From Pomphorhynchus laevis (lineage: Eukaryota > Acanthocephala > Palaeacanthocephala > Echinorhynchida > Pomphorhynchidae), in NCBI GenBank assembly GCA_012934845.2, contig WNNJ02002114.1:62001-126000 (forward strand): 64,000 bases of DNA, given 5' to 3'. Positions 20,313-29,412 of the stretch are shown here, piece after piece; the first letter of the stretch is position 1; the number at the start of each line of letters is the position of its first letter. The notes beneath the pieces were generated by a model, which was not told the origin of the DNA, did not search any database, and saw nothing but the letters and a program-made list of their open reading frames with translations. The position numbers were made by a program, and so were the translations under genes.

Positions 20313-23240
20313 TGAGACTAATAATTTTTTTTTTTTTTTTAACAACAAAATGTTTATTTATTTCCAACGACATTATCTCTACAATAATAAAATCATCAAT
20401 ACAATTATATTACAATTATATCACCACTCTACAGTGTGATAGTTCGCAGGTCGGTTTCTTGCTGATCTGGGACCGCGAATGCACATTGAAATGCATCTTG
20501 CATGTTGCAGGCTTATCTTCTCCCGTATCCGAGTCAATTCTTGTGCGTAGATAGATTCCTTCTTGACGGCCAGTTTTCTGGATAATCTTTTTATCATTGT
20601 AGATGCCGATTTGCTCTCACCTCCTAAACTTGAATATACAATAGGGGCGAAATTTGCGCGTTCTATAATATCCACCCGTTCTTGGTATTTCGAGCATTTC
20701 CGTTGTTCGTGATACTCGAAGCTTGGTGTGGTTTCCCTGGTAAGATTTGACGGAGCGAACACGTTAAAAACGCAAATGTCGAAGAAAGCTCGCTCCGAGC
20801 GTCCACCATAGAAACCACGGCAAGATATATCCAGTCGTGCTTCACGATCAGTCGTCGTTGATCTTCTCTCAAAGTGAATGCTTGGATCCACTGATCTGAG
20901 TAGCGGTTCGATTTCAACGCCGTCACATATTTGGGTGAGCGATTTTGCGAGAATATCGCGGGTTGCGTCGTGTCTTATCGACGGATGACCGCCATTGGGG
21001 CAGGAAAGGCAATGTGCCAGTGAGGTCGACGAACCACATGGGCAAAGGGAGGGGGCATCTTTGGTTAGAGTGTTGTACCGTGCGGCAACAGCATCACGAA
21101 ATGTTGTATTGTCTATTCGAGTTTGTGACTCTCTTGTGGGGAACGCAGAAAGCCAGGAAGATGCGCCTTTTATCATTGTGTGTTGAATAATCCGTCTCTT
21201 TATGATATCATATGTAGGAAGTTGGGCTAGCAAAGAGGCCTTGTATTGTGTTTTCTTCCGCCTGTGAACTTCGTTGGCTCGGAAATCTTGCTCTAGTTTA
21301 AGTTCCATTCCTTGTAATCCATTTAAATAAGGTTCACATAGATGTCCAGAATTTTCACATTCAACGCCAGCACTCATATATGGATCGATGATGCCGAGGC
21401 CACCACAATGTAGGGGTAAAGAGATGAGAGGCCATAGCGATCCATCCGAATCATCGAGGCCGAATATGTTGTCCGAGGAGGATCTGATGGATTCCCGCAA
21501 CGGGGCAAACCAATCTGATGAGCATTGAGTTGTTCTTTGCGTGTGAAACCACTTGTGCTGTAACGCTTTAGTGAAACAGGCATATGCTATCTGCAGATCT
21601 AAAATTCCCACATCGGCTAATCGTTCGACCAAGTTGCAAAACTTGTCTACTTTTGATTCTACGACCTCGTATACGTATTTGTCTACTCCAATGGGTGCGC
21701 CTAGTATCACAATTCCGTCCGTTCGGACTTCTACATTTGTTCCGTTAAATTGTTGGCATGTGTTAGCTTCTTCCATTGTTGGCGTAAATATTGAACATTT
21801 CTGGGGATTTACGTGAAATCCAAACGCTGGGCCAATTTTACACAGTAGATCGTATGCAGCTCTGATTTGGATAGGAGAACCAATCAAGTTGCCGTCATCG
21901 GCGTACCAAAGTTGCCGAACTTGAGGGAACTTTGTGGAAATGTGATGTATTATTGGCAGTGTGGCGATCGCAAATGCGGGCATGGCTAGGACGTCACCTT
22001 GTGTAAATCCTTCTTGTGATTTAACGAATTCGCCTCCGACAGATAGATTAGAAGGGTGGTCGTAAAAATTATGCATGACTATAGAAAGCGACGGACATAT
22101 TCGATCAATATTGCAAAGGGCCGCCTCTCTATTAATTCTGTTAAATGCGTTGTCGGCATCAATTGATAGAAGAATATGATTCGGATTGTTTGTAAGTTCA
22201 TTGCGGATGGCTCGTGTAACGCATTCCACGCCAGCTCGTTGGCCTGCACACATTTGACTTCTTCCACATACCTGCTGTATGTCTTCCGAGACCATGGATA
22301 ATATAGCCTTCGTCATTATTCTTCTGCTAACATCACAGATTCCTATTGGTCGAATTCCAGTTTTCTTTGTTAATGCGATTAGCCTGCATGATGTTAGAGC
22401 CTGTGTAATGTCCATTGGTATGCGCTCTGTCGCTAATGCTCTTGTGAATGAGGCTATGGCCTCAGCAAGTTCATCTGATTCTCTCCCGAATTTTGAGAGC
22501 ATATGTGTCCAGGACTGTGCGTCAATTCCTGAGGGACCTGCTCCACCTGTGACACGTTTGGCCATACAGACTATTAGTTTCTTGTCTATGGAGTCAAAAA
22601 CCACGGGATGAAAGCTATGTGGCGGGATAACATGATTCCAGTCAAGAGCATTACTGTTTAATTTTGCTGCAATGGGATGTTTGTCGAGGAGTAGCTCTCG
22701 AACGGTCGTAGGACCGATCATGTCATCAGGATTTAGTGGGGTTCCGGTTGTTGCATCTGTGTCTAGCAAATGCATCGCTCCATTTAATCTTCCACTCACT
22801 ACCAGACTGGTGAAATTCCTGCGCCAATCGCGTGATGTACTGTTTGGTCTTTTACGTCGACTGAATTCTTGCAAGATATACGCTTCCGTGTAAAGAGATG
22901 TAAACTCGTTTTTTAGCCAAAGGTCTAATCTTCGAGACAGTATTACTTTGAGGGTCTTATGGGAGGTGCGAATATCTCGTTGGAGAATCAAATGTCCGAT
23001 TACAATGGCTTTTGTAAAAGATTCCTGTTGAGACCAAGATTCCCTATATATACGGGCAAGTTCTATTATAAAACGTTTCGACTCCGCACACCTAGGTAAT
23101 CTGAAGAGATTTGGCTTCCAGTGAACCACTTGCTCAAAGATGTCGGTAATCGAGAGTGTGATTGGAGTTTTGTCTGTTTCTCCCGTAGCTTTCTGGATTT
23201 GTGTCTGGTCGGCTCCTGACCTTACGGTGAGACTAATAAT
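20313..23240 (-). mobile_element. Non-LTR-type retroelement with perfect 13-bp target-site duplication
   Basis: TGAGACTAATAAT occurs at 20313-20325 and 23228-23240, directly flanking the insert. The insert's minus-strand 3' end has a 15-A tail (T run 20326-20340), so it integrated by target-primed reverse transcription. The insert is 20326-23227 (2902 bp). The target was the (ATT)-rich 3' tail of LINE family A, so this is the youngest insertion of the stack. The open frame runs right to the 5' junction without an ATG, so the copy is probably 5'-truncated. Perfect target duplications and an unbroken frame of over 900 codons indicate a recent event. Confidence 0.9.
20421..23129 (-). CDS. Reverse transcriptase with C-terminal zinc and nuclease-like domain
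   Basis: 902 codons from a GTG at 23129; the frame stays open for 32 more codons to the element edge at 23227. After an N-terminal helical region (VVHWKPNLFRLPR) the RT domain is clear: GAGPSGIDAQSW, RPIGICDVSRRI, LLSIDADNAFNRINRE (first catalytic Asp), EGFTQGDVLAM, and QLWYADDGNLIG with the catalytic YADD at residues 409-412 (about 21905-21894). The thumb follows. Around residue 700 is a cysteine/histidine cluster (CPCGSS..AHCLSCPNGG). Around residue 760 are REARLDISCRGF and ERAFFDICVFN, whose spaced R-D-D pattern suggests a PD-(D/E)XK-type nuclease core. RT followed by a zinc knuckle and a restriction-like endonuclease is the plan of R2/NeSL/CRE-type elements. RT motifs of this type (GPSG-DA-W, RPIG-RR, QGD-LAM) occur widely in invertebrate genomes. 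I do not assign a clade. Confidence 0.8.
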   Translation of the reverse strand: MVHWKPNLFRLPRCAESKRFIIELARIYRESWSQQESFTKAIVIGHLILQRDIRTSHKTLKVILSRRLDLWLKNEFTSLYTEAYILQEFSRRKRPNSTSRDWRRNFTSLVVSGRLNGAMHLLDTDATTGTPLNPDDMIGPTTVRELLLDKHPIAAKLNSNALDWNHVIPPHSFHPVVFDSIDKKLIVCMAKRVTGGAGPSGIDAQSWTHMLSKFGRESDELAEAIASFTRALATERIPMDITQALTSCRLIALTKKTGIRPIGICDVSRRIMTKAILSMVSEDIQQVCGRSQMCAGQRAGVECVTRAIRNELTNNPNHILLSIDADNAFNRINREAALCNIDRICPSLSIVMHNFYDHPSNLSVGGEFVKSQEGFTQGDVLAMPAFAIATLPIIHHISTKFPQVRQLWYADDGNLIGSPIQIRAAYDLLCKIGPAFGFHVNPQKCSIFTPTMEEANTCQQFNGTNVEVRTDGIVILGAPIGVDKYVYEVVESKVDKFCNLVERLADVGILDLQIAYACFTKALQHKWFHTQRTTQCSSDWFAPLRESIRSSSDNIFGLDDSDGSLWPLISLPLHCGGLGIIDPYMSAGVECENSGHLCEPYLNGLQGMELKLEQDFRANEVHRRKKTQYKASLLAQLPTYDIIKRRIIQHTMIKGASSWLSAFPTRESQTRIDNTTFRDAVAARYNTLTKDAPSLCPCGSSTSLAHCLSCPNGGHPSIRHDATRDILAKSLTQICDGVEIEPLLRSVDPSIHFERRSTTTDREARLDISCRGFYGGRSERAFFDICVFNVFAPSNLTRETTPSFEYHEQRKCSKYQERVDIIERANFAPIVYSSLGGESKSASTMIKRLSRKLAVKKESIYAQELTRIREKISLQHARCISMCIRGPRSARNRPANYHTVEW

Positions 23241-23351
23241 AATAATGTTAATAATAATAATAATGAGAGAATTTATTATACCTCTTTACCTTTCGGTATT
23301 GGGTAAACAAAATAAATACACCAAAAGTTTATCAATTTTATAAATTGTATT

Positions 23352-26180
23352 TCAAAATCTTCTCCTACTGTCAATATCGGATAGTGACAGATTTTTCAAA
23401 ATTGGGCAAGTGAAGATATGCAGGTTAGATGCGCATTCATTTTTGCAAAGAACACAAATGCACAAAGAGCACCGTGCATGTACTGGAATTCTAATAGCGC
23501 AGAATTTATCGTGATATCCATGGACAGATGCTCTCCAGATCAGCGGTCTTTTCCTTGCACAGGGTTCTCTCCATTTAGTCTGTAAGAATGCCGGAGTAAG
23601 ATAAAATTCAGAATCCAATGAAGTCGTCTTTCGAAAGAACATGTTCAGATTAGTAGTAAATGATGCAGTGTGTTCAAGATTAAATGTTGAGCAGATGTAT
23701 TTAGAGCAAGGTTCTAACGATGATAGTATCGCTATAACCGATGAAGAACATTTTGGTGAGACTCCAACAATTCGCTTCACGAATCTCCATTGACACTTGT
23801 CCAACTGCTGAAAATTGAAGGGACTTAAATCCGACCAGATAACTGGCAAAGCATATGAAACTATGGGAAGCAACATACTTCGAAAATACCGGAGGGCTCC
23901 TGAGAAAGATAAAGAACCTAAGTTTTTTGCATAAGAGGTTGCTACAACTAACTTCGAGGATTTACGATGTAGGTGTTCAGTAAATGACCATTTCGACGAA
24001 AGTAATACTCCCAAATAATTGTAACTATTGCAGAATTCTAAATCTACATTGCCTATTCTCAGCATGTCACATCGACGCAAAGGTCCACCTAACCGAAATT
24101 TAAGGGCTTTCGATTTATTTACGTTCACCGTCAACTGATTTGATAAACAATAGGATGACAGAGCATCTAACGCACTTTGAGCGGATAAAAGATCTTTGGC
24201 TAATATTACTAGATCGTCGGCATAGAGGGTACAAGAGACTTCATTCGATGCATGACGAAGATGCATAGGCAAATCCATAACAAAAAAGGAAAATAATATA
24301 GGGCTGAGTGGATCTCCCTGTAAAACACCGCGATTAGCAAAAAAGAAATCCGAGGTGTTAATACCATCAGATACTTTAAGGCGATTAGGCTGAAGCACAG
24401 AATAAATAAGATACAAAAAGCGACCACTAACGGACACTCTGGTGGAAAGTTTATCAAGTAACAAAGACCGATTCACTGTGTCAAATGCTCGCTCAAAGTC
24501 AACAAAAGTAGCATACAACGGTCTACGATTAGCGAAACAATCGGTGACTTCGTCACGGACATGCTTTATTGCATCGGACGTTGACCGTTTCGGGCGGAAT
24601 CCATACTGCTCCGTAGGTAAGAGATGCTCGCGAAACTTAATAAGGCGCATATACATTATATGAGTCAATAACTTATAACTGTGATTCAATATCGCAATCC
24701 CCCTGTACGCATCCAGTGAATCATAGTCACCCTTGCCCTTATGCAGGATCTTAATTACACCGTCGCGCCACGAAATCGGAAACGGATGACCTGCAAGAAG
24801 TAGATTGAAAAGTTCTGTCCAGTAGTCTATCAAAATATCGATAGTCGACTTTAACTGTTCTACGCATAATTGATCTAACCCGGCAGCTTTATGATCTTTT
24901 AAGATTGATAGGGATCTTACGACTTCAAACGGCGTAAAAGGTAAATTCAGAGGATCTGAACCGTATATTGAATTTATGCATGAAACTGCAGATAAACGTA
25001 CAGGCATGTCTTCTAATATTGAATGGCGCAAAATAGATTGGAAGTGTGATTTCCAATTTTCTATTTGAATCCTGGAATATGTTCCAATGTTAGCTTTCTT
25101 AAGTATCCACGGTGTCGACTCCGCCTTAGACAATTCCCGTCGTTCAATCTCTAAACGTCGTTCTCTACGATACATCGATACAAGTTTAACGTAAAGCCTA
25201 CGTAAATCTACAAAATATTTCCTTACCTTTAAATCGAACCGATAACTTTTATTTAATTGAATTAAATGTTGCTGGAACTGTTTAAACCAAGCGGGTTTTA
25301 CTAGGTATGATTTTTTTTTGGAATAGTCGGATTCATATCTACAAGCCGATAGAAGGGTGGAAATTACAGAAGTAATGCTGTTCCCCAGTTCTCCTGATCT
25401 AAGGAATTGAAAAGCTAGATTTATTTGACTATAATCAATTGCTGAAGTACATAATTTCCTGCTAGGTTGACGGGGCAAATCTATTGATTGTATGTTGCAT
25501 ATGCAATCGAAAATACACGAGACAGGTTTGTGTTTACGAACTAACGCCCATTTTGAAGATAGTTCTAGCCCTATATGTCTTACATGCACGTTAGTAAATA
25601 TGATGTCTATACAGCTTTTACCTGTAGAAGATTCGTAGGACCAATTTTCATTAGGGACGTATAACTTTAGATTTATAGACTTAAAGTAATTGACAAGAAT
25701 TCGCAGTTTTCCTGTGATTGGACTGGTGAATCTTGCATTAAAATCTCCTGCGATAATTATCGGGACTGTGCTGTTTAGAGTTGAAAGAAGCTGAGAAATT
25801 TCGTCAATAATATCTGCCGCGGTAAGTGTGGGTTTGAAATAGCATGCGATAAAAGTGATGACAGGTGTTTCAAGCAGTATAGAATTCAGCAAATACCTAC
25901 ATTGCCAATCCCTGAAGGCTCTATTTAAACCTAAAATTATTCCACCCGCGGGGCGACCACGAATGCCCAATAAAGCAGGATTGTCAAATGTATAAAAACC
26001 AGGTAAAGAATAATTATTAGTAAACATGGTCTCTAATAGTACCACAACGTGAAAGGTATCGAACCAGGATTCAATGCCTTGCTCGATCAAAGACGCCAAA
26101 CCTTCCACATTAAATAGTAACAGTCTAAAAGACTTGTGGTGCTCACAAACCTGACTACCACTTCTTGCAGAAGAGGATAG
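23352..26180 (-). CDS. LINE family A ORF2: apurinic-type endonuclease and reverse transcriptase
   Basis: The open stretch starts at 26180, directly after the ORF1 stop and in the same frame. It has no ATG before the endonuclease; the first usable non-ATG start is a GTG at 26108, which already lies inside the conserved domain (FRLLLFNVEGLASLIEQ). Numbering from that GTG: endonuclease motifs LLET (24-27), GDFNAR (121-126), SCIDIIFTN (165-173) and KHKPV (192-196). RT motifs are AYRGIAIL, FVDFERAFDTVN (about 530-540), GVLQGDPLSPILF, and YADD at 629-632. The C-terminus carries a Cys-His cluster (CSLCICVLCKNECASNLHIFTCP). Because the domain begins upstream of any ATG, ORF2 must be made by readthrough of the UGA or by reinitiation at a non-ATG codon. 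Confidence 0.85.
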   Translation of the reverse strand, partial: LSSSARSGSQVCEHHKSFRLLLFNVEGLASLIEQGIESWFDTFHVVVLLETMFTNNYSLPGFYTFDNPALLGIRGRPAGGIILGLNRAFRDWQCRYLLNSILLETPVITFIACYFKPTLTAADIIDEISQLLSTLNSTVPIIIAGDFNARFTSPITGKLRILVNYFKSINLKLYVPNENWSYESSTGKSCIDIIFTNVHVRHIGLELSSKWALVRKHKPVSCIFDCICNIQSIDLPRQPSRKLCTSAIDYSQINLAFQFLRSGELGNSITSVISTLLSACRYESDYSKKKSYLVKPAWFKQFQQHLIQLNKSYRFDLKVRKYFVDLRRLYVKLVSMYRRERRLEIERRELSKAESTPWILKKANIGTYSRIQIENWKSHFQSILRHSILEDMPVRLSAVSCINSIYGSDPLNLPFTPFEVVRSLSILKDHKAAGLDQLCVEQLKSTIDILIDYWTELFNLLLAGHPFPISWRDGVIKILHKGKGDYDSLDAYRGIAILNHSYKLLTHIMYMRLIKFREHLLPTEQYGFRPKRSTSDAIKHVRDEVTDCFANRRPLYATFVDFERAFDTVNRSLLLDKLSTRVSVSGRFLYLIYSVLQPNRLKVSDGINTSDFFFANRGVLQGDPLSPILFSFFVMDLPMHLRHASNEVSCTLYADDLVILAKDLLSAQSALDALSSYCLSNQLTVNVNKSKALKFRLGGPLRRCDMLRIGNVDLEFCNSYNYLGVLLSSKWSFTEHLHRKSSKLVVATSYAKNLGSLSFSGALRYFRSMLLPIVSYALPVIWSDLSPFNFQQLDKCQWRFVKRIVGVSPKCSSSVIAILSSLEPCSKYICSTFNLEHTASFTTNLNMFFRKTTSLDSEFYLTPAFLQTKWREPCARKRPLIWRASVHGYHDKFCAIRIPVHARCSLCICVLCKNECASNLHIFTCPILKNLSLSDIDSRRRF

Positions 26181-26183
26181 TCA
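26178..26183 (-). promoter_or_regulatory. Candidate stop-codon readthrough site UGA-CUA between ORF1 and ORF2
   Basis: On the minus strand ORF1 ends with ATA-TGA (TGA at 26183-26181) and continues in the same frame with CTA (26180-26178). UGA followed by CUA is a well-known context for efficient readthrough in animal and viral mRNAs. A diverged copy of the family keeps the same TGA-CTA at 11533-11528, with the same 24-codon spacing to the FNVEGL motif. Confidence 0.65.
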
Positions 26184-27248
26184 TATAGACGACCCATCCA
26201 TTAATGAGGAATTAACGGGTGTTGTGCCTACCTTTCCATTATTCGGTCTACGAACAATTTGAAAATTTCTAATTATGTAATTACTATTTGGGTTTGCAAG
26301 TCTTTTCTCTTGTAGCTGTTTGCGCAGAACCTGATTGGCAACACGCTCTTCGGGGGAAAAATCCGGTATGATGTAAACATTCCTAAAACGATCAACTTTT
26401 CTCAATTTATAAGAGTTTAATAAAACGTTGCTGGCCGTTACCTCGTCCGTTGAAACTAAAGTCCACGGAGGAATGTCTGTTCTTTTGGCTGGAAGTCGAT
26501 GGACCTTAATTGAAAATTTTGCAGTTATTTGAATGCCTACAGCGGATAAAATGTCTCTAACACTAGCTTCATCATCCGCTGTATTTGGTAGATTGCGTAT
26601 AATAAAATTTGACGAGCGCAAAGCTGATTTTTTGCAACTGTTAATGATTTCCAACGGGGAGTAGATACTTGATTTAATATTAGCAGTGGCAAGGATAGAA
26701 CGCGTTACTTCTCTACGTACTACACTTGCGAAACTACGATTCTGAAATGGAGAGGGTTTGTGAGATGATAGATTTTGAGAAAGGTTAGAAGATATTTCCT
26801 TGGATTGTGCTAATTTTAGTTCATCGATCTTAGCCTCCAAATTGCTTATAGCAACATTCGCCTGTTCTAAGGATTGTTCTATAGTTGTAATGCGTTTTGC
26901 AGCACAAATTCCACAGATGAATCGCTGAAGAAAGAAATCTCGAGATACCCTACGAGGAGACTTGACAACAGTATATAAAGAACAACCAAAACCGTCACAT
27001 TTCAATTCAAATGACACGTACTCGCTAGAATCATCGTGACTTAACGGAATGGAATCAAGCTTATCTACGCTACGTGCAGTAAGCTGAGACAAATATGCAG
27101 ATTTGGGAGCGTCAATAGAAGAATTCGCACGGTTGGAACACCTGCTACCAGGAAGACAATCGACACAGAGTTTGCCGGACTTTGCACACAAACAGCTTTT
27201 GCAAACAGCATTTCGACCATTACATTGGCAACAATGAGAAGCAGACAT
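26181..27248 (-). CDS. LINE family A ORF1: zinc-binding, coiled coil and RNA-binding protein
   Basis: The start is taken as the ATG at 27248 (MSASHCCQCNGRN); a longer frame to 27314 has only a TTG and lies in repeat-like leader. The N-terminus is a dense cysteine array (CCQCNGRNAVCKSCLCAK, then CVDCLPGSRCSN). Next comes SRDFFLQRFICGICAAKRITTIEQSLEQANVAISNLEAKIDEL, a CxxC followed by a heptad-like coiled coil. The C-terminal half (NFIIRNLPNTADDEASVRDIL ... KVHRLPAKRTDIPPWTLVSTDEVTASNVLLNSYKLR, then VYIIPDFSPEERVANQVLRKQLQEKRL) resembles the RRM plus C-terminal domain of LINE ORF1 proteins that coat the transcript. The cysteine array at the front is an uncommon addition. 355 residues. Confidence 0.8.
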   Translation of the reverse strand: MSASHCCQCNGRNAVCKSCLCAKSGKLCVDCLPGSRCSNRANSSIDAPKSAYLSQLTARSVDKLDSIPLSHDDSSEYVSFELKCDGFGCSLYTVVKSPRRVSRDFFLQRFICGICAAKRITTIEQSLEQANVAISNLEAKIDELKLAQSKEISSNLSQNLSSHKPSPFQNRSFASVVRREVTRSILATANIKSSIYSPLEIINSCKKSALRSSNFIIRNLPNTADDEASVRDILSAVGIQITAKFSIKVHRLPAKRTDIPPWTLVSTDEVTASNVLLNSYKLRKVDRFRNVYIIPDFSPEERVANQVLRKQLQEKRLANPNSNYIIRNFQIVRRPNNGKVGTTPVNSSLMDGSSI

Positions 27249-27302
27249 TTTTCTTTTGTAATTAGCTTGAACAATGATTGCTGCTCGACACTCGTTGCTC
27301 GA

Positions 27303-27440
27303 AGGTTGTCGCAATATTGCTTGTCAGTAGATTGTATGTCCAGTGATTGTATAGAATGTATGTTGTAAGTAGTATATTAAGCAGCCAAGAAGGTTGTCGA
27401 AGGTTTTTCGAAGGTTGTCGTAATATTGCTTGTCAGTAGC
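27303..27440. repeat. Repeated motif in the 5' region of LINE family A
   Basis: A 30-bp motif (GAAGGTTGTCGCAATATTGC and on through TTGTCAGTAG) occurs at about 27303 and again at about 27411 with one difference, and GAAGGTTGTCG is seen once more between them. Tandem 5' monomers often carry the internal promoter of LINEs; that role is inferred here. Confidence 0.6.
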
Positions 27441-27478
27441 CAAAAATTCGATGGCGATCCATTGTCTCTGTGTATTTA

Positions 27479-28895
27479 CGCTCGACCCCTCACTTCCTTC
27501 TAGCTATCGCCCTATTTCACTCCTCTTTACTCTTTCTTAGCTCTTAGAGCGCCTTATCTTAATACAGATAATTCAATCTTAATTCATTTAATCTGTACTT
27601 TACTTTCTAATCCACTTTCGCTCTAATCACTCCACAGAAATCGCCTGCATGAAAGTTTACAACAACCTACTCATTTCTCGTGACAAGGCTCTATATAGTG
27701 TTCTCATTACCCTCGACCTCTCCTCTGCTTTCGGCATCGTCGACCACTCTATCTTCCTATCTCGCCTTCGTTATGATTACGGCTTTTCTTCCTTCTCCGT
27801 ATCATGGTTTGCCTCATATCTATCCGACCGTTATTTTCGCGTCTGTTAAAATTCATCATCCGCTCCTCCCATCTCTATTTTCTGCGGGGTCCCACAAGGT
27901 TCAGTCCTAGGTCCCCTGATTTTCTCTCTTCTACTTGGCGATCTCTCTCATCTTATCAAACCTTACTACTTAAACATCATGCAATACGTTGATGACATCT
28001 TTATCTATGCTCATGCATCCGCCCATCACAAACACGATATCGGCATTTCTGTCTCGAACTGTCTTTTTTCTATTTACAAGCGTCTTTCCAATCTTCGTCC
28101 GTTCTAGCACAGACAAATCTAATATATTGTGGATCCTCCCCTGTCAACCTAACATATCTTTTAGCCCTGTATCTTTTGCCTCATCAATCATCTCCATAGT
28201 ACACAATCTCACTTTCTCAGGCTTCCATTTCGATGATCACCTTTCCCCTAAACCCTTCGTCCGCGACAAGGTCCGCACGTCTAACTTAATTCTTCGTGAC
28301 ATACACCGTATCCGCCCCCTTATCAACTTCCGTTCCTGTATGTCTCTTCTTTCATCGCTTCTTTTCCCTAAAATCGATTACTGCCTCATCCTATTTGCCA
28401 ATTCTCCAAAATCCATCATCCAACCCCCACAACACATCACCAACTCCGCCGTTCGAATGCTCCTACGCCTCCGTCGCATTGACCACACATCCACATATCT
28501 TACCCAATTATCCTGGCCCACCATCCACATTCGCATACTACTCCGCCTTCTCGTAACTTTTCGTCTCATCGCAGTGGCCTCCCCATCGTTAATCAACCTC
28601 TCTTTCTTAGACGACATTCATCCCACCTCTCTCTAACACTGCGTTCCCGTAACTCCCTCTTACTCTCTGTTCCCAATTACTCTAACAACTACTGTCTTCG
28701 ATCCTTCCTCGTCGCCGCCTTACTCGCCTGAAATCAGCTCCCACTCGACGTCCGCAGCGCTCCCTCCTTTATAACATTCAAATACCGCCTCCGTACCCAT
28801 TTCCTCGACACCTGATTTAGATTTTTGTGTTTTGTTGTTGTGGTCATGTAAGCGTGCGCCGGCACGCATTTGCCACTTTAAAATAATTTTTTTAA
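27479..28895 (+). mobile_element. L2/CR1-like LINE, RT part and 3' end
   Basis: It starts at the 47-bp repeat (27479-27525), which encodes SLPSSYRPISLL. Then come ACMKVYNNLLISRDKALYSVLITLDLSSAFGIVDHSIF (27649-27750, first RT Asp), a GVPQGSVLGP-like stretch (about 27885-27920), QYVDDIFIYAH (about 27983-28015, catalytic YVDD), and the C-terminal RT tail FRSCMSLLSSLLFPKIDYC...NSAVRMLLRLRRIDHTSTYL (28330-28500). It ends with the stem-loop GCGTGC-GCCG-GCACGC (28852-28867) and a T/A-rich end. Several frame breaks; no endonuclease on this piece. Confidence 0.8.
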
Positions 28896-29046
28896 CTGGA
28901 TATATCAAACTGAAAGAAACTGTCAAAAAACGGATTAAAATTACTTAAATTAAATTCTTTAATTTAAATTTTTTAAATTATTAAACTATACAATAAAAAT
29001 AATCGTGAATAGAAATAGTTGGCGTTTTTCCCGGTGTCTTTCATTG
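28896..29046. other. AT-rich spacer
   Basis: Nothing recognised. Confidence 0.4.
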
Positions 29047-29412
29047 GAGTATTAAATCCATCAATTAATAATTGCCATATTCTCAATGAATTGCCATACT
29101 CCGTTTAGTTTCGACTGGATAGATCAGATATGTTAAGTCCTCTTACTCAATAGTAAGAGGACTTTATTTCAATTGGAATTTCGATTTTTATTTTGATTGG
29201 AATCAGATCAAATTGATCTTGTGTGATATGCTTAAAGCCTTAGGGCTACGCCTGTACATGATCATAATATAACGGTAAGATTAAGAATAGTTCACTCTTT
29301 CTTTTAGTATTTTGTCTTTGAATCCATCAATTAATAATCGCCATATTCTCAATGAATTGCCATACTCCGTTTAGTTTTGACTGGATGGATCAGATATATT
29401 AAGTCCTCTTGG
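29047..29412. repeat. 95-bp direct repeat, offset 267 bp, with a small hairpin
   Basis: 29054-29143 (AATCCATCAATTAATAATTG...) recurs at 29321-29410 with a few changes. A perfect 9-bp stem, CCTCTTACT with AGTAAGAGG (29140-29161), follows the first copy only. The family is unknown. Confidence 0.75.

Larger units (their letters stand above)
23241..27478 (-). mobile_element. LINE family A (Jockey/I/CR1-like group), nearly complete
   Basis: The element runs right to left: 5' region with a repeated motif (27303-27440), ORF1 (27248-26181), a single in-frame UGA, ORF2 (26180-23352), then a 3' UTR of about 110 bp ending in an (ATT)n tail (about 23241-23272 on the plus strand). Both frames are unbroken. 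It lies inside copy 2 of the 647-bp duplication. Diverged relatives are at 11290-12245 and 37794-38250. Confidence 0.85.

Noticed and set aside
20945-21190. Plus-strand open frames inside 20421-23129
   Set aside because: They are antisense shadows of the long minus-strand RT frame.
28378-28617. Minus-strand arginine-rich frame
   Set aside because: It is the antisense of the L2/CR1-like RT C-terminus on the plus strand.
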